From NCBI RefSeq assembly GCF_016863315.1, contig NZ_BOOQ01000029.1, positions 1 to 43,523 on the forward strand: a stretch of DNA of 43,523 nucleotides, written 5' to 3'. A program made the position numbers and the translations under genes. Of this stretch, positions 11,031 to 22,414 are shown piece by piece. This stretch comes from Planotetraspora silvatica (GTDB lineage Bacteria; Actinomycetota; Actinomycetes; Streptosporangiales; Streptosporangiaceae). The notes under the pieces are model-generated. The model made no database searches. It was not told where the DNA came from and saw only the letters and a program-made list of their open reading frames with translations. Within the stretch, counting starts at the first letter, position 1, and the number at the start of each line of letters is the position of its first letter.

Positions 11031-12986
11031 TCACGCGCTCTCTTCCTTGAAGGCCGCGACGATCGCGTCAGCGGTCGCCGGGCCGATGCCGGGAACCTCG
11101 AGGATCTCGGTGGCCGTGGCGTCGCGCAGTCGCTTGACCGAGCCGAAGTGGCGCAGAAGCGCCTGCCTGCGAGACGGCCCGAGCCCCGGAACCTGGTCCA
11201 GCGCGCTTTCCTTCAGCGTTTTGGAGCGCTTTGACCGATGGTAGGTGATGGCGAAGCGATGGGCCTCATCGCGGACGCGCTGCAGCAGGTAGAGACTCTC
11301 GCTGGTCCGCGGAAGGATCACCGGCAGGTCCTCCCCCGGCAGCCAGACCTCCTCCAGCCGCTTGGCCAGCCCACAGACCGCGACGTCGTCGATCCCCAGC
11401 TCGTCCAGCGCGCGCTGAGCTGCGGCCGCCTGGGCCGGGCCGCCGTCCACGACGACGAGGTTGGGCGGGTAGGCGAACTTGCGCGGGCGGCCGGTCTCCG
11501 GGTCGATGGGCATCCCGGCCGCCGAATCGCCGCGTCCCCGGTCCGCGTGCTCGTCCACTGACCCGTCCCCCGCGGACTCGTCGTCGAGCTCGCCGGTGGC
11601 GACGCGCTCTTCCAGATAGCGCTTGAACCTCCGGCAGATGACCTCGTATATGGAGGCGACGTCGCCCTCGGCACTCTTGATCGAGAACCTGCGGTATTCA
11701 CTCTTGCGGGCCAGCCCGTCCTCGAACACCACCATCGAGGCCACCACGTCGGATCCCTGGATGTGGGACACGTCGTAGCACTCGATCCGCAGGGGGGCCT
11801 GGTCCAGGTCGAGGGCGTCGGCGATCTCCTGCAACGCGCGGCTGCGCGTCGTCAGATCGCTCGCGCGCCTGAGCTTGTGCTGGGCCAGGGACTCCTTGGC
11901 GTTGCGCTCGACGGTCTCCATCAGGCTCTTCTTGTCCCCCCGCTGGGGGACACGCAGATCCACCCGCGAGCCCCGCTGCTCGCTGAGCAGCTCGATGACG
12001 GCCTCCATGTCGGGCGGCGCGGCCGGGACGAGGATCTCCCGGGGAATCGTGGCCTCGCCGTACATCTGGAGGAGGAACTGCTCCACGAGATCGCCGGACG
12101 TCGTCTCCTCGACCTTGTCGACCACCCAGCCGCGCTGACCGCGGATCCGCCCGCCGCGCACGTAGAAGACCTGCGCGGCCGCCTCCAGCGCGTCCTCGGC
12201 CAGGGCGATCACGTCGCAGTCGGTGCCGTCGCCGAGGACGACGGTCTGCTTCTCCAGCGCCCGCTGCAGCGCCTGGACGTCGTCGCGGAGCCGGGCGGCC
12301 TTCTCGTACTCCTCGACGGCGGCCGCGGCGCGCATCTCACGCTCGAGCCGCTTGATGAAGCGGGTGGTGTTGCCCGCCATGAAGTCGCAGAAGTCCTCCG
12401 CCAGGTCGCGGTGCTCCTCGGGGGTGACCCGGCCGACGCAGGGGGCCGAGCATTTGTCGATGTATCCCAGCAGACAGGGCCGCCCGATCTGGCCGGCCCG
12501 CTTGAAGACGCCGGCCGAGCAGGTGCGCACGGGGAACACGCGCAGCAGCAGGTCGACCGTCTCCCTGATCGCCCAGGCGTGCGAGTAGGGCCCGAAGTAG
12601 CGCGTCCCCTTGCGCTTGGCCCCGCGCAGCACCTGCACCCGGGGGAAGTCCTCCCCCATGGTCACCGCGAGGTACGGGTAGGACTTGTCGTCGCGGTACT
12701 TCACGTTGAACCGCGGGTCGAACTCCTTGATCCAGGAATACTCCAGCTGGAGCGCCTCGACCTCGGTCCCGACCACGGTCCAGTCGACCGACGCCGCGCT
12801 GGTGAGCATCGTCTGGGTCCGCGGATGCAGCCCCGCGAAGTCCGCGAAGTACGAGTTCAGTCGTTGACGAAGGCTCTTCGCCTTGCCAACGTAGATCACC
12901 CGGCCGCCGGGGTCGCGAAAGCGATAGACGCCTGGCGACTCGGGGATCGATCCGGGCGCCGGTCGGTAGGTTGCCGGATCCGCCAC
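11031..12986 (-). CDS. uvrC: Excinuclease ABC subunit C
   Basis: 651 residues. UvrC makes both incisions in nucleotide excision repair. An N-terminal GIY-YIG nuclease ([23 protein letters not shown]; about 15-95) makes the 3' cut. A UvrB-binding UVR motif follows at about 205-240. The RNase H-like 5'-incision domain includes [21 protein letters not shown]. Two helix-hairpin-helix motifs close the protein ([20 protein letters not shown] and [12 protein letters not shown]). A hydrophilic insert, rich in Asp and Gly, precedes the [18 protein letters not shown] segment, as in other actinobacteria. I chose the GTG at 12986 ([12 protein letters not shown]) over a TTG at 13016, as it matches the usual start. 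The region just upstream holds a 25-bp tandem repeat. Confidence 0.97.
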   Translation of the reverse strand: MADPATYRPAPGSIPESPGVYRFRDPGGRVIYVGKAKSLRQRLNSYFADFAGLHPRTQTMLTSAASVDWTVVGTEVEALQLEYSWIKEFDPRFNVKYRDDKSYPYLAVTMGEDFPRVQVLRGAKRKGTRYFGPYSHAWAIRETVDLLLRVFPVRTCSAGVFKRAGQIGRPCLLGYIDKCSAPCVGRVTPEEHRDLAEDFCDFMAGNTTRFIKRLEREMRAAAAVEEYEKAARLRDDVQALQRALEKQTVVLGDGTDCDVIALAEDALEAAAQVFYVRGGRIRGQRGWVVDKVEETTSGDLVEQFLLQMYGEATIPREILVPAAPPDMEAVIELLSEQRGSRVDLRVPQRGDKKSLMETVERNAKESLAQHKLRRASDLTTRSRALQEIADALDLDQAPLRIECYDVSHIQGSDVVASMVVFEDGLARKSEYRRFSIKSAEGDVASIYEVICRRFKRYLEERVATGELDDESAGDGSVDEHADRGRGDSAAGMPIDPETGRPRKFAYPPNLVVVDGGPAQAAAAQRALDELGIDDVAVCGLAKRLEEVWLPGEDLPVILPRTSESLYLLQRVRDEAHRFAITYHRSKRSKTLKESALDQVPGLGPSRRQALLRHFGSVKRLRDATATEILEVPGIGPATADAIVAAFKEESA

Positions 12987-13028
12987 AACCCAAAGCCTAC
13001 TTGGATCCGCCGACAATTCCGGCTTCTG

Positions 13029-13125
13029 GAGATCGCGACGACCGCCGCTTCATGAGATCGTGACGACCTTCATTTCGTGAGACCGCGACGACCGCCATGC
13101 GCGAGATCGCGATGGCCGCCGCCGG
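13029..13125. repeat. 25-bp tandem repeat upstream of uvrC
   Basis: Four head-to-tail copies of 23-25 bp starting GAGATCGCGACGACC (13029, 13054, 13079, 13103). The 5' 15 bases are well kept and the last 8-10 drift. It lies 43-139 bp upstream of the uvrC start, within the gap to the Rieske gene, so it occupies promoter or leader sequence of the uvrC cluster. Confidence 0.8.
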
Positions 13126-13213
13126 GGTTCGCCCGGAGATGGAGAAGCCCGGCGGGATCGTGGCCGGCCGCCCTCGTGCGGGCCGGCCTCCGTGATCGCG
13201 CCGGGCGCGGGAC

Positions 13214-13669
13214 TCACGCCAGGGTGATGTCACTCCCGCTCACGTTGATCTTCATCTCCGGGAGCGGCGCCGACGCCGGGCCGTTCACCACGGAGCCGTC
13301 CTTCACACTGAACCTGCTCCCGTGACACGGGCAGTCGATCGTGCCGTCAGCGATCTTGTCCACCATGCAGCCCTGATGGGTGCACACCGCACTGAACGCC
13401 TTGTACTCACCGGCGGAAGGCTGGGTCACGACGAGCTGCGCACCCAAGATGACCTTGCCGCCCCCTTCGGGAATGTCCGTGGTCTTGGCGATCGCGGCGC
13501 CGGCCTTGACCTTCGAGGCGGCCCCGTCAGCGGCCCCGTCCGCGGGTGGAGCGGGCGGGGCGGCCGCGTCCGTGCTTCCGGTGCTGTATCCGGCGCAGGC
13601 GGTCAGCGCGACCGCGAGACCGGCCCCTCCCGTGCCGAAGATCACCGCACGACGTGTCGTCTCCGTCAT
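13214..13669 (-). CDS. Rieske [2Fe-2S] lipoprotein, Tat-type signal
   Basis: 151 residues. The N terminus reads [15 protein letters not shown]: a twin-arginine motif, a hydrophobic stretch, then the lipobox LTAC with Cys25 as the lipidation site. A Pro/Ala linker follows. The Rieske domain has both ligand boxes, CTHQGC and CPCHGSRF, so two Cys and two His for a [2Fe-2S] cluster are present. The protein should fold with its cluster in the cytoplasm, pass through Tat, and sit on the outer face of the membrane. GGAAG lies 7 bases before the ATG. Stand-alone Rieske lipoproteins of this kind are common in actinobacteria; the redox partner is unknown. No cytochrome or oxidase gene is adjacent; uvrA lies upstream (164 bp), uvrC downstream. 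Confidence 0.92.
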   Translation of the reverse strand: MTETTRRAVIFGTGGAGLAVALTACAGYSTGSTDAAAPPAPPADGAADGAASKVKAGAAIAKTTDIPEGGGKVILGAQLVVTQPSAGEYKAFSAVCTHQGCMVDKIADGTIDCPCHGSRFSVKDGSVVNGPASAPLPEMKINVSGSDITLA

Positions 13670-13833
13670 TTTCTTCCTTCCGTTCTGCGAACAGGCCCGG
13701 GTCTTCGTCCGCCCCATGAGTGACGTGTAACCCTACGTCGACTACTACGGATCGGATCCCTGACCTGGTTCAGCATGACGGACGACTGATCTGCGGAAAG
13801 TAGGCGGGGCCCCGGTCGGCCTGCCCGAATCCG

Positions 13834-16674
<2,841 letters not shown>

Positions 16675-16959
16675 GGTGGTCCCGATAGGTCGATGGAGTC
16701 AACAGGAGGTGCACGGGCAAGCTATCCGGAGCCACCGACAATTTCCGGGGCGTCCTCCGGCGGCCGGCGCGGGCGGCCGCTGAACGCCTCCGAAACGGTC
16801 ACGCCCCCACTCATCCAGGGTATGAGTTCCGTCAAACCCACGTCCCGGACTCCGGCCGGAAACTCTTCCAGTAGAACCGTCCAGGTCTGCGCGCTCTTCC
16901 CTGGCACCCCACGACCGGCCGTCCGGGGCACGGTCCACGGGGTGGTCCATGATGGCCCT

Positions 16960-17772
16960 ATGTCTGCTCTCGAGGAGTTCCAGACCGAACTGGCCGAATC
17001 CACGAGCCGGCTGCTGGCGACCGCCGCCCGGCTCACCGACGACGACGTCCGCGCGCCCTCTGTCCTGCCCGGATGGACCCGGGGGCACGTCCTGACCCAC
17101 CTGGCACGCAACGCCGACGGCCACGTCAACCTGCTGACCTGGGCCAGAACCGGAGTCAGGACGCCCCAATACTCCGCTCCGGGGGTGCGGGAGTCCGAGA
17201 TCGAGGCGGGAGCCGTACGGCCCGCGAAGGAGCAACTCGCCGACCTCGAGGAGAGCGCCGGACGGTTCAGGGAGGCGATGGAGAGCCTGCCCGCCGAGGC
17301 CTGGTCGGCGATGGTGATCGGCATGCGCCCGCCCGAGCACCCGGCCTGGTACATCCCGGCCCGCCGGCTTCGCGAGGTCGAGGTCCACCACGTCGATCTC
17401 GGCATGGAGTACGGCTGGGCCGACTGGCCGGAGACCTACGTCAGGCGGGAGCTGTACGACACGATGTCGTCCTGGCCCCGCGCCGATGGCCCGCTCAGCG
17501 AGATCGTCTCCCGGGACCGGCGCGACGACGGCGAGCACGTCCAGGTCTGGCGGGGTCTCGGCCACGGCCCCGCCGTGCACGGCTCTCCCCGTGAGCTTCT
17601 CGCCTGGCTCATCGGGCGGGGCGACGGGCGGGGCCTGAGCGTGAAGCCGTCGGAAGCCGCGGGCGCGCCGGCGCCGGGGAGCCTGCCGGCGCCGCCTCCG
17701 TGGCTGGTGCTGCCCGCTCCCCCGGAGCTGCCGGCGGAGCCGCCGCGCACATGGCCGCCCGGCCGTGACTAG
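16960..17772 (+). CDS. Mycothiol-dependent maleylpyruvate isomerase-like protein
   Basis: 270 residues with the DinB-like four-helix MDMPI N-terminal domain and a C-terminal MDMPI_C-like region. The family's metal-binding His/Glu/His pattern can be placed at GHVLTHLARNADGH and in LREVEVHHVDLG. Proline-rich sequence closes the protein. Characterised members use mycothiol, the actinobacterial thiol, in isomerase or transferase reactions, but most homologues have no known substrate and no gentisate-pathway gene lies nearby. It is followed after 30 bp by a metallo-beta-lactamase hydrolase on the same strand, so the pair may detoxify electrophiles via mycothiol conjugates (inference). The ATG at 16960 has only a weak ribosome site. 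Confidence 0.88.
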   Translation: MSALEEFQTELAESTSRLLATAARLTDDDVRAPSVLPGWTRGHVLTHLARNADGHVNLLTWARTGVRTPQYSAPGVRESEIEAGAVRPAKEQLADLEESAGRFREAMESLPAEAWSAMVIGMRPPEHPAWYIPARRLREVEVHHVDLGMEYGWADWPETYVRRELYDTMSSWPRADGPLSEIVSRDRRDDGEHVQVWRGLGHGPAVHGSPRELLAWLIGRGDGRGLSVKPSEAAGAPAPGSLPAPPPWLVLPAPPELPAEPPRTWPPGRD

Positions 17773-17802
17773 CGTGAGCCGTGAAGGATCTTTAGGAGGA
17801 TC

Positions 17803-18447
17803 ATGAGCTACACCGGAGACGTCACCCAGGGTGGCCCCGCCGACGTGCGTGAGCTGCCCGGACTGACCATTTCCAAGATCGAGGTCGGCGGTTTCGGCAA
17901 CAACGCCTACCTTCTGCGGTGCACGGAGACCGGCGACGGGCTGCTCGTCGACGCGGCCGCGGAGCCGGATCGCCTGCTCGCGCTGATCGGCGATCGGCCG
18001 ATCAGCTCGATCGTTACCACCCACCGCCACCAGGACCACTGGCTGGCCCTCGAGGACGTGGCCAGGGCCACGGGAGCGCAGGTGATCGCCCACCCGCTCG
18101 ACGCCCCCGAACTGCCGGTCGAGGTCACGCGGACGGTGGACCACGGCGACCAGGTGAACGTGGGCAACGCCACATTGGACGTCATCCACCTGCGTGGGCA
18201 CACACCGGGATCGATCGCGCTCCTGTACCGGGACTCCCACGTCTTCACGGGCGACTCGCTGTTCCCCGGCGGCGTCGGGAACACCCAGAAGGACCCGGAG
18301 CGGTTCACCCAGTTGTTCACCGACGTCGTCGAGCGGATCTTCGACCGGCTGCCCGACGAGACCTGGGTGTACCCGGGCCACGGCAAGGACACCACCCTCG
18401 GCGTCGAGCGCCCGTCCCTGCCGGAGTGGAAGGCGCGCGGCTGGTGA
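17803..18447 (+). CDS. Metallo-beta-lactamase-fold hydrolase, glyoxalase II-like
   Basis: 214 residues. The metal site THRHQDHW (HxHxDH), the second-shell GHTPGSI, the bridging Asp in FTGDSLFPGGVG and the last His in VYPGHGKDTTLG are all present, matching the glyoxalase II/hydroxyacylglutathione hydrolase branch of the superfamily. In mycothiol-using actinobacteria such enzymes probably hydrolyse S-acyl-mycothiol thioesters. A strong ribosome site (TTTAGGAGGATC) precedes the ATG. It lies 30 bp after the MDMPI-like gene and ends at a bidirectional terminator. Confidence 0.93.
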   Translation: MSYTGDVTQGGPADVRELPGLTISKIEVGGFGNNAYLLRCTETGDGLLVDAAAEPDRLLALIGDRPISSIVTTHRHQDHWLALEDVARATGAQVIAHPLDAPELPVEVTRTVDHGDQVNVGNATLDVIHLRGHTPGSIALLYRDSHVFTGDSLFPGGVGNTQKDPERFTQLFTDVVERIFDRLPDETWVYPGHGKDTTLGVERPSLPEWKARGW

Positions 18448-18485
18448 TCCGCGCCTGACGATTCCGACGACACGGCCGAACACGG

Positions 18486-18510
18486 CCGCGTGCCCGATCC
18501 GGGCACGCGG
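18486..18510. terminator. Bidirectional terminator between convergent genes
   Basis: Perfect 10-bp inverted repeat CCGCGTGCCC / GGGCACGCGG with a 5-base loop, placed between the hydrolase stop and the sigma-factor stop and directly abutting the latter. Confidence 0.8.
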
Positions 18511-19818
18511 TCACCCGGCCGGGGTCCCCTTGGCGTGGTCCGCGGCCCGGTCGAGGAAGAGCGCGCGCTCCCGTCCGTTCCGGGTCAGCGTCGCGGCACG
18601 TTCGAACTCCAGCCGTGCCTCCTCGAGCCTGCCCAGCCTGGCGAGGAGATCACCGCGTACGGCGGGCAGCTGGGGGTAGGCGGCCAGCGTCCGCTCGGAC
18701 ACGAGCCTGTCCACGATCTCCAGACCCTCGGCCGGGCCGGTGGCCATGCCGACGGCGACGGCCATGTTCAGCTCCACGACCGGAGACGGCGAGACATGGG
18801 CCAGCACCTGGTAGAGCGCCGCGATCCGCTCCCAGTCCGTGTCCTCCCTGGACGGCGCGCGGGCGTGGCAGGCGGCGATCGCGGCCTGCAGGGCGTACGG
18901 GCCGAACATCCCGCCGAGCGCCTCGGCCCGGTCGATCGCCTCCATGCCCCGGCGGATGAGCAGCCGATCCCACAGGCGCCGATCCTGGTCCATGAGCAGG
19001 ACGGGGTCGCCCGACGGGCCGGTCCTGGCGCGCAGACGTGACGCCTGGATCTCCATCAGTCCGACCAGCCCGTGCACCTCGGGCTCGCCGGGCGCGAGCC
19101 CGGCGAGGATCCGGCCCAGCCTGAGCGCCTCCTGGCAGAGCTCCGGGCGCGTCCAGTCGTCCCCGCCCGTGGCCGCGTAGCCCTCATTGAAGATCAGGTA
19201 GATGGCGCCGAGCACCGATGAGAGCCGGTCGGCCAGCTCGTGCGGCGCCGGCAGTTCGAACTCGACCTTCTTCGCGGCGAGTGTGCGTTTCGCGCGGACG
19301 ATCCGCTGGGCGACCGTGGGCTCCGCGATCAGGAACGCCCGGGCGATCTCCTCGGTGGTGAGCCCGCCGAGCAGGCGCAGTGTGAGCGCCACCCGGGACT
19401 CGGTCGGCAGGACGGGGTGGCAGGCGGTGAAGACCAGGCGCAGCAGGTCGTCGCCGATCTGGTCGTCGATCGCCGCGTCCAGGTCCGGTTCCGCCCACTG
19501 CCGGACGTCGAGATCACGGCCGACCTCCTCGAGCTTGTGCGCGTACCGCGTCTGGCGGCGCAGGAGGTCGATCGCGCGATGCTTCGCGGTCGCCATGAGC
19601 CACGCGCCCGGATTGTCCGGGACACCCGCCTCCGGCCACTGTTCGAGGGCGATGACCAGGGCGTCCTGCGCGAGTTCCTCGGCCAGGCCGACGTCGCGGA
19701 CGAGCCGGGCGAGTCCGGCGATCACCCGGGCCGACTCGATCCGCCAGACCGCCTCGATCGCGCGGTGGGTGGCCCGGTGGGGATCGGCGACCGTCATGGT
19801 TGCCGATCCAACCACCAC
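18511..19818 (-). CDS. ECF42-type RNA polymerase sigma factor
   Basis: 435 residues, much longer than a normal ECF sigma factor (about 180). Sigma region 2 lies near residues 18-85 (RIESARVIAGLARL, AEELAQDALVIALEQW, NPGAWLMATAKHRAIDLLRR) and region 4 near 120-180 (LTLRLLGGLTTEEIARAFLIAEPTVAQRIVRAKRTL). The remaining 250 residues are the helical, TPR-like extension (DUF6596) typical of ECF42, with LIFNEGYAA, LCQEALRLGRILA and ALYQVL. ECF42 factors lack an anti-sigma factor and are linked to DGPF-motif YCII proteins, as here. The start is uncertain: GGAGG lies 3-6 bases before tandem GTG codons at 19818/19815, while an ATG at 19797 is also possible. Confidence 0.93.
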   Translation of the reverse strand: MVVGSATMTVADPHRATHRAIEAVWRIESARVIAGLARLVRDVGLAEELAQDALVIALEQWPEAGVPDNPGAWLMATAKHRAIDLLRRQTRYAHKLEEVGRDLDVRQWAEPDLDAAIDDQIGDDLLRLVFTACHPVLPTESRVALTLRLLGGLTTEEIARAFLIAEPTVAQRIVRAKRTLAAKKVEFELPAPHELADRLSSVLGAIYLIFNEGYAATGGDDWTRPELCQEALRLGRILAGLAPGEPEVHGLVGLMEIQASRLRARTGPSGDPVLLMDQDRRLWDRLLIRRGMEAIDRAEALGGMFGPYALQAAIAACHARAPSREDTDWERIAALYQVLAHVSPSPVVELNMAVAVGMATGPAEGLEIVDRLVSERTLAAYPQLPAVRGDLLARLGRLEEARLEFERAATLTRNGRERALFLDRAADHAKGTPAG

Positions 19819-19888
19819 CGGCCTCCGTACGGGAGGCAGGGGACGAGATCCCGCCGCGACGCGGCAGGGAATCTCAACCCGCGTGGCC

Positions 19889-20263
19889 TCAGGTCGCCGG
19901 AGGCCCGAAGTCCTCGGGACCGAGCACCTTCAGGACCGTGGACTCACCCTCCCAGCCCTCCCACAGGTCCCGGTGCAGCTTCATGAAGCGCGAGGTCCAC
20001 TCGACGGCCTCCTCCTTCGACCGCACCTCGTAAAGCGCGTAGCTGATGAGCTCCTTCGCCTCGGCGAACGGCCCGTCGGTCACGCTCAGCCGTCCCCCGG
20101 CCAGCGCGACCAGGGCGCCCGCCCCGCTCGGGGCCAGCCCCGCGGTGTCGAGCAGGGCGCCGGCCGCCGCGGCCTCGCCGCCGAGCTTCATGATCGCTTC
20201 CATGAGCTCGGGGGGCGGCGGGGTCGCCGGCTGCTCCGCCTTCAGTATCACCAGGTAACGCAT
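19889..20263 (-). CDS. DGPF/YCII-related domain protein
   Basis: 124 residues. The YCII-like alpha/beta barrel fold is indicated by MRYLVILKAEQ at the start, the eponymous DGPF in SVTDGPFAEAKELI, and the following VRSKEEAVEWTSRF. DGPF proteins are the standard partner and target of ECF42 sigma factors; a catalytic or ligand-binding role has been suggested but not proven. GGAAGAGACC precedes the ATG. It sits between the DUF998 membrane protein (43 bp upstream) and the sigma factor (70 bp downstream), so the three genes probably form one message. Confidence 0.92.
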   Translation of the reverse strand: MRYLVILKAEQPATPPPPELMEAIMKLGGEAAAAGALLDTAGLAPSGAGALVALAGGRLSVTDGPFAEAKELISYALYEVRSKEEAVEWTSRFMKLHRDLWEGWEGESTVLKVLGPEDFGPPAT

Positions 20264-20306
20264 GGTCTCTTCCGCCTTCCTGCGACGCTCTCCGAATGGG
20301 GGGGGT

Positions 20307-21008
20307 TCAGCTGTGCGAGGCCCTGCGGTAGAGATGAACCGCCACCGCTGAGATCCAGGCGCAGACGAGCACGACGGCCGCGGTGAAGGCCAGATTGATC
20401 CACACGCTACCGCCGCCGGACGCGATGCCGGCGAAGCCCGCGAAGAACAGCACCCCGGTGATCCGGGAGAACACCGCCCAGCCCCGGCGACCCTCACGGC
20501 CGAACCGGGCTCCCGTCACGAAGCACGCCACGATCAGGCAGGTGAACCCGATGCCGCCCGAGACGAAGTGCAGCGTGCCGTGCCAGGAGACCTCGCCGGC
20601 GCCTGCCGGCGTCCCCACGGGGAAGCCCAGCGCCGGGTCCGCTCGGAACGCCCCGGCGGCCGCCATGCTCGTGCCGTACGCGCCGACCAGGCGAGGCGCC
20701 CAGGTGGCGCCCCGGCCGGGCCGCAGGGCCCGTCCCAGGCCGACCGCGAAGGCGACGGTCATCAGCCCGGTCACCACCAGATCGGCGATGTGGATCCAGC
20801 CGAAGTCGCCGTTGGCGAGCAGGCTCCACGCGTGGCGGGAGAAGTCGAAGCCCTCTCGGGTGAGGCCCTCGGTCACGGACACCAGGACGTAGATCGGCCC
20901 GGCGATGACACCGTAGGCCAGCAAGGTCCTGGTGACGCTCGTCGCCGGATCGCAGCCCCTTCCGGCCTCGGCGCCGTCCCCGGCCGAAGTCGCCTGCAGA
21001 GCCGTCAT
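20307..21008 (-). CDS. DUF998 membrane protein, first gene of the ECF42 operon
   Basis: 233 residues with about six transmembrane helices (around 29-49, 73-93, 106-122, 142-165, 177-195 and 203-224), typical of DUF998. The N-terminal 25 residues are polar. Function unknown; DUF998 proteins recur beside actinobacterial regulators and ECF sigma genes. AAGGGAA lies 6 bases before the ATG. It is placed first in the operon DUF998-DGPF-sigma, and the region just upstream contains a TGTCGA-N17-CGA promoter candidate. This suggests the membrane protein is a target, and perhaps the sensor or effector, of the sigma factor (inference). Confidence 0.88.
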   Translation of the reverse strand: MTALQATSAGDGAEAGRGCDPATSVTRTLLAYGVIAGPIYVLVSVTEGLTREGFDFSRHAWSLLANGDFGWIHIADLVVTGLMTVAFAVGLGRALRPGRGATWAPRLVGAYGTSMAAAGAFRADPALGFPVGTPAGAGEVSWHGTLHFVSGGIGFTCLIVACFVTGARFGREGRRGWAVFSRITGVLFFAGFAGIASGGGSVWINLAFTAAVVLVCAWISAVAVHLYRRASHS

Positions 21009-21058
21009 GTCGATTCCCTTCGGTTCCGGGCCGCTCGTTTCGGCCCGCTACCTGGGCC

Positions 21059-21084
21059 TCGAACAGGCCGGCCGGGAATCGACA
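21059..21084 (-). promoter_or_regulatory. Candidate ECF42 promoter (TGTCGA-N17-CGA)
   Basis: On the minus strand TGTCGA (21079-21084), 17 bases, then CGA (21059-21061), 51 bp before the DUF998 ATG. ECF42 promoters are reported to have TGTCGA at -35 and CGA/TC at -10 (recalled, not looked up). An inverted 11-bp copy of TGTCGATTCCC covers the DUF998 start codon (21008-21018). Confidence 0.65.
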
Positions 21085-21126
21085 CATCGAAGGAAGTTTT
21101 TTCCGGGCAGGGTTCCGCGGTTCCGC

Positions 21127-21423
21127 TCAGGCGTCTTCGAGGCCCGGGTGCGGGCGAGGCTCACCGGTGGTGAAGACCTTGACGATGCGATCGGCCGCGG
21201 CGGCGGGCTGGTCGGCGCTCTCCACCACGTCGCCCCAGGACCAGCGGTAGAACCAGCCGTCGGACAGGGCGACGCAGTCGACGGTCTCGGAGAAGATCGC
21301 CGCGTCCGGATCACGGACCTTCAGCGAGGGGGGGTCGGGGCGCAGGAACGCCTCCAGGCCCCTGAGCTCCAACTCCCGCGCGAGTTTGCCGAGGAAGTAC
21401 GTCCGGGTGTGCTCACGAGGCAT
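21127..21423 (-). CDS. Small hypothetical protein
   Basis: 98 residues if started at the ATG at 21423 (MPREHTRTYFLGKLARELE); an in-frame extension to 21498 would give 123. The codon bias is strongly actinobacterial, and the composition is that of a soluble alpha/beta protein (FSETVDCVALSDGWFYRWSW, then ADRIVKVFTTGE). I do not recognise a domain. GGAG lies 11 bases upstream of the chosen start. It is followed by the ECF42 promoter region and is probably a separate transcript from the DUF998 operon. Confidence 0.65.
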   Translation of the reverse strand: MPREHTRTYFLGKLARELELRGLEAFLRPDPPSLKVRDPDAAIFSETVDCVALSDGWFYRWSWGDVVESADQPAAAADRIVKVFTTGEPRPHPGLEDA

Positions 21424-21574
21424 GGCGACCAGGGCTCCGTTTGGACTAGGCGATCTATCCACGTGAAGAAGAAGAGCCTGGGCCCGCCTGACGATCATGC
21501 CCTGCTGACATGCCCGACGCTGAAGGGGCCCGAGTGACCGTAGTTCCTGGTCAGACCCCTGTTCACCATCGGCG

Positions 21575-22414
21575 TCAGCCCACGCTCTCCTCGCGTCGTT
21601 CCCTGCGCCGCTGCTTTTTGAACATCAGAACGCGCAACGGAATCGCCGACACCATGGCGATCTGCATGACGGCGCCCACGGTGATCAGCTGGTCGCCTCC
21701 GGCCAGGCGGGCCGCCCAGATGATGAGGCACGCCACGTTGATCATCATCCAGGCGAGGACGACGGCGGCGAGGTTGCCCTTCGGCTTGGGGTACTCGATC
21801 CGGCTGACCATCAGCCACGCGACCGCGATGATCCCGGCGATCGTCACATATCCCGGCTGGAAGAGCAGCACGATCGACACCACGGTCATCGCGCCCATCG
21901 GGATCGGCAGACCCATGAAGTCGCCGCTCTTGGTCTTCACGCAGGCGAAGCGGGCCAGCCGTACGACACCGGCGAGCAGGACCGAGGCGGCGGCGAACAA
22001 CACGAGCCAGAGAGGCACCCTGCCGGAGAACCCGCCCCAGATCACCACCATGAAGGCGGGAGCGAAGCCGAAGCTGATCACATCGGCGAGGTTGTCCAGT
22101 TCGGCGCCCATCGCCGACGCGCGGAACCTCCTGGCCACGAGGCCGTCGAACAGGTCGCACGTCGCACCGACGAGCAGCAGGACCACCGCGGTGCCGAAGA
22201 ACCGGGGGTCGGGCTCGAACTTGACGCCGGACTGCAGATCGGTGATCGCCGACCACGCGAGCAGGCAGACGGCGAGGAAGCCGCTGAGGGCGTTTCCGAG
22301 CGAAAGCGAGTCTGCGGCCGACAGACGGAAGGCCTTGCCGACCGGGCCTTGGGGCTCGTCGGCCAGCCCTTCGACCGGCCAGCTCGCGTCCGCACCGAGA
22401 TCAGATGTGGTCAA
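21575..22414 (-). CDS. pssA: CDP-diacylglycerol-serine O-phosphatidyltransferase
   Basis: 279 residues, integral membrane CDP-alcohol phosphatidyltransferase that makes phosphatidylserine. The family motif D-G-x2-A-R-x8-G-x3-D-x3-D is perfect, from DGLVARR to ELDNLAD, about residues 89-110. Around six to eight hydrophobic segments surround it, and the C terminus is basic (KKQRRRERREE). The only possible start is a TTG at 22414, which overlaps the end of psd by 14 bases and is preceded by GGGGGTG, so the two genes are translationally coupled. psd then decarboxylates the product, giving phosphatidylethanolamine. Confidence 0.96.
   Translation of the reverse strand: MTTSDLGADASWPVEGLADEPQGPVGKAFRLSAADSLSLGNALSGFLAVCLLAWSAITDLQSGVKFEPDPRFFGTAVVLLLVGATCDLFDGLVARRFRASAMGAELDNLADVISFGFAPAFMVVIWGGFSGRVPLWLVLFAAASVLLAGVVRLARFACVKTKSGDFMGLPIPMGAMTVVSIVLLFQPGYVTIAGIIAVAWLMVSRIEYPKPKGNLAAVVLAWMMINVACLIIWAARLAGGDQLITVGAVMQIAMVSAIPLRVLMFKKQRRRERREESVG

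Noticed and set aside
16722-16959. Minus-strand frame before uvrA that reads partly protein-like
   Set aside because: Third-position GC is too low and it is mostly the shadow of the MDMPI-like gene; treated as divergent promoter DNA.
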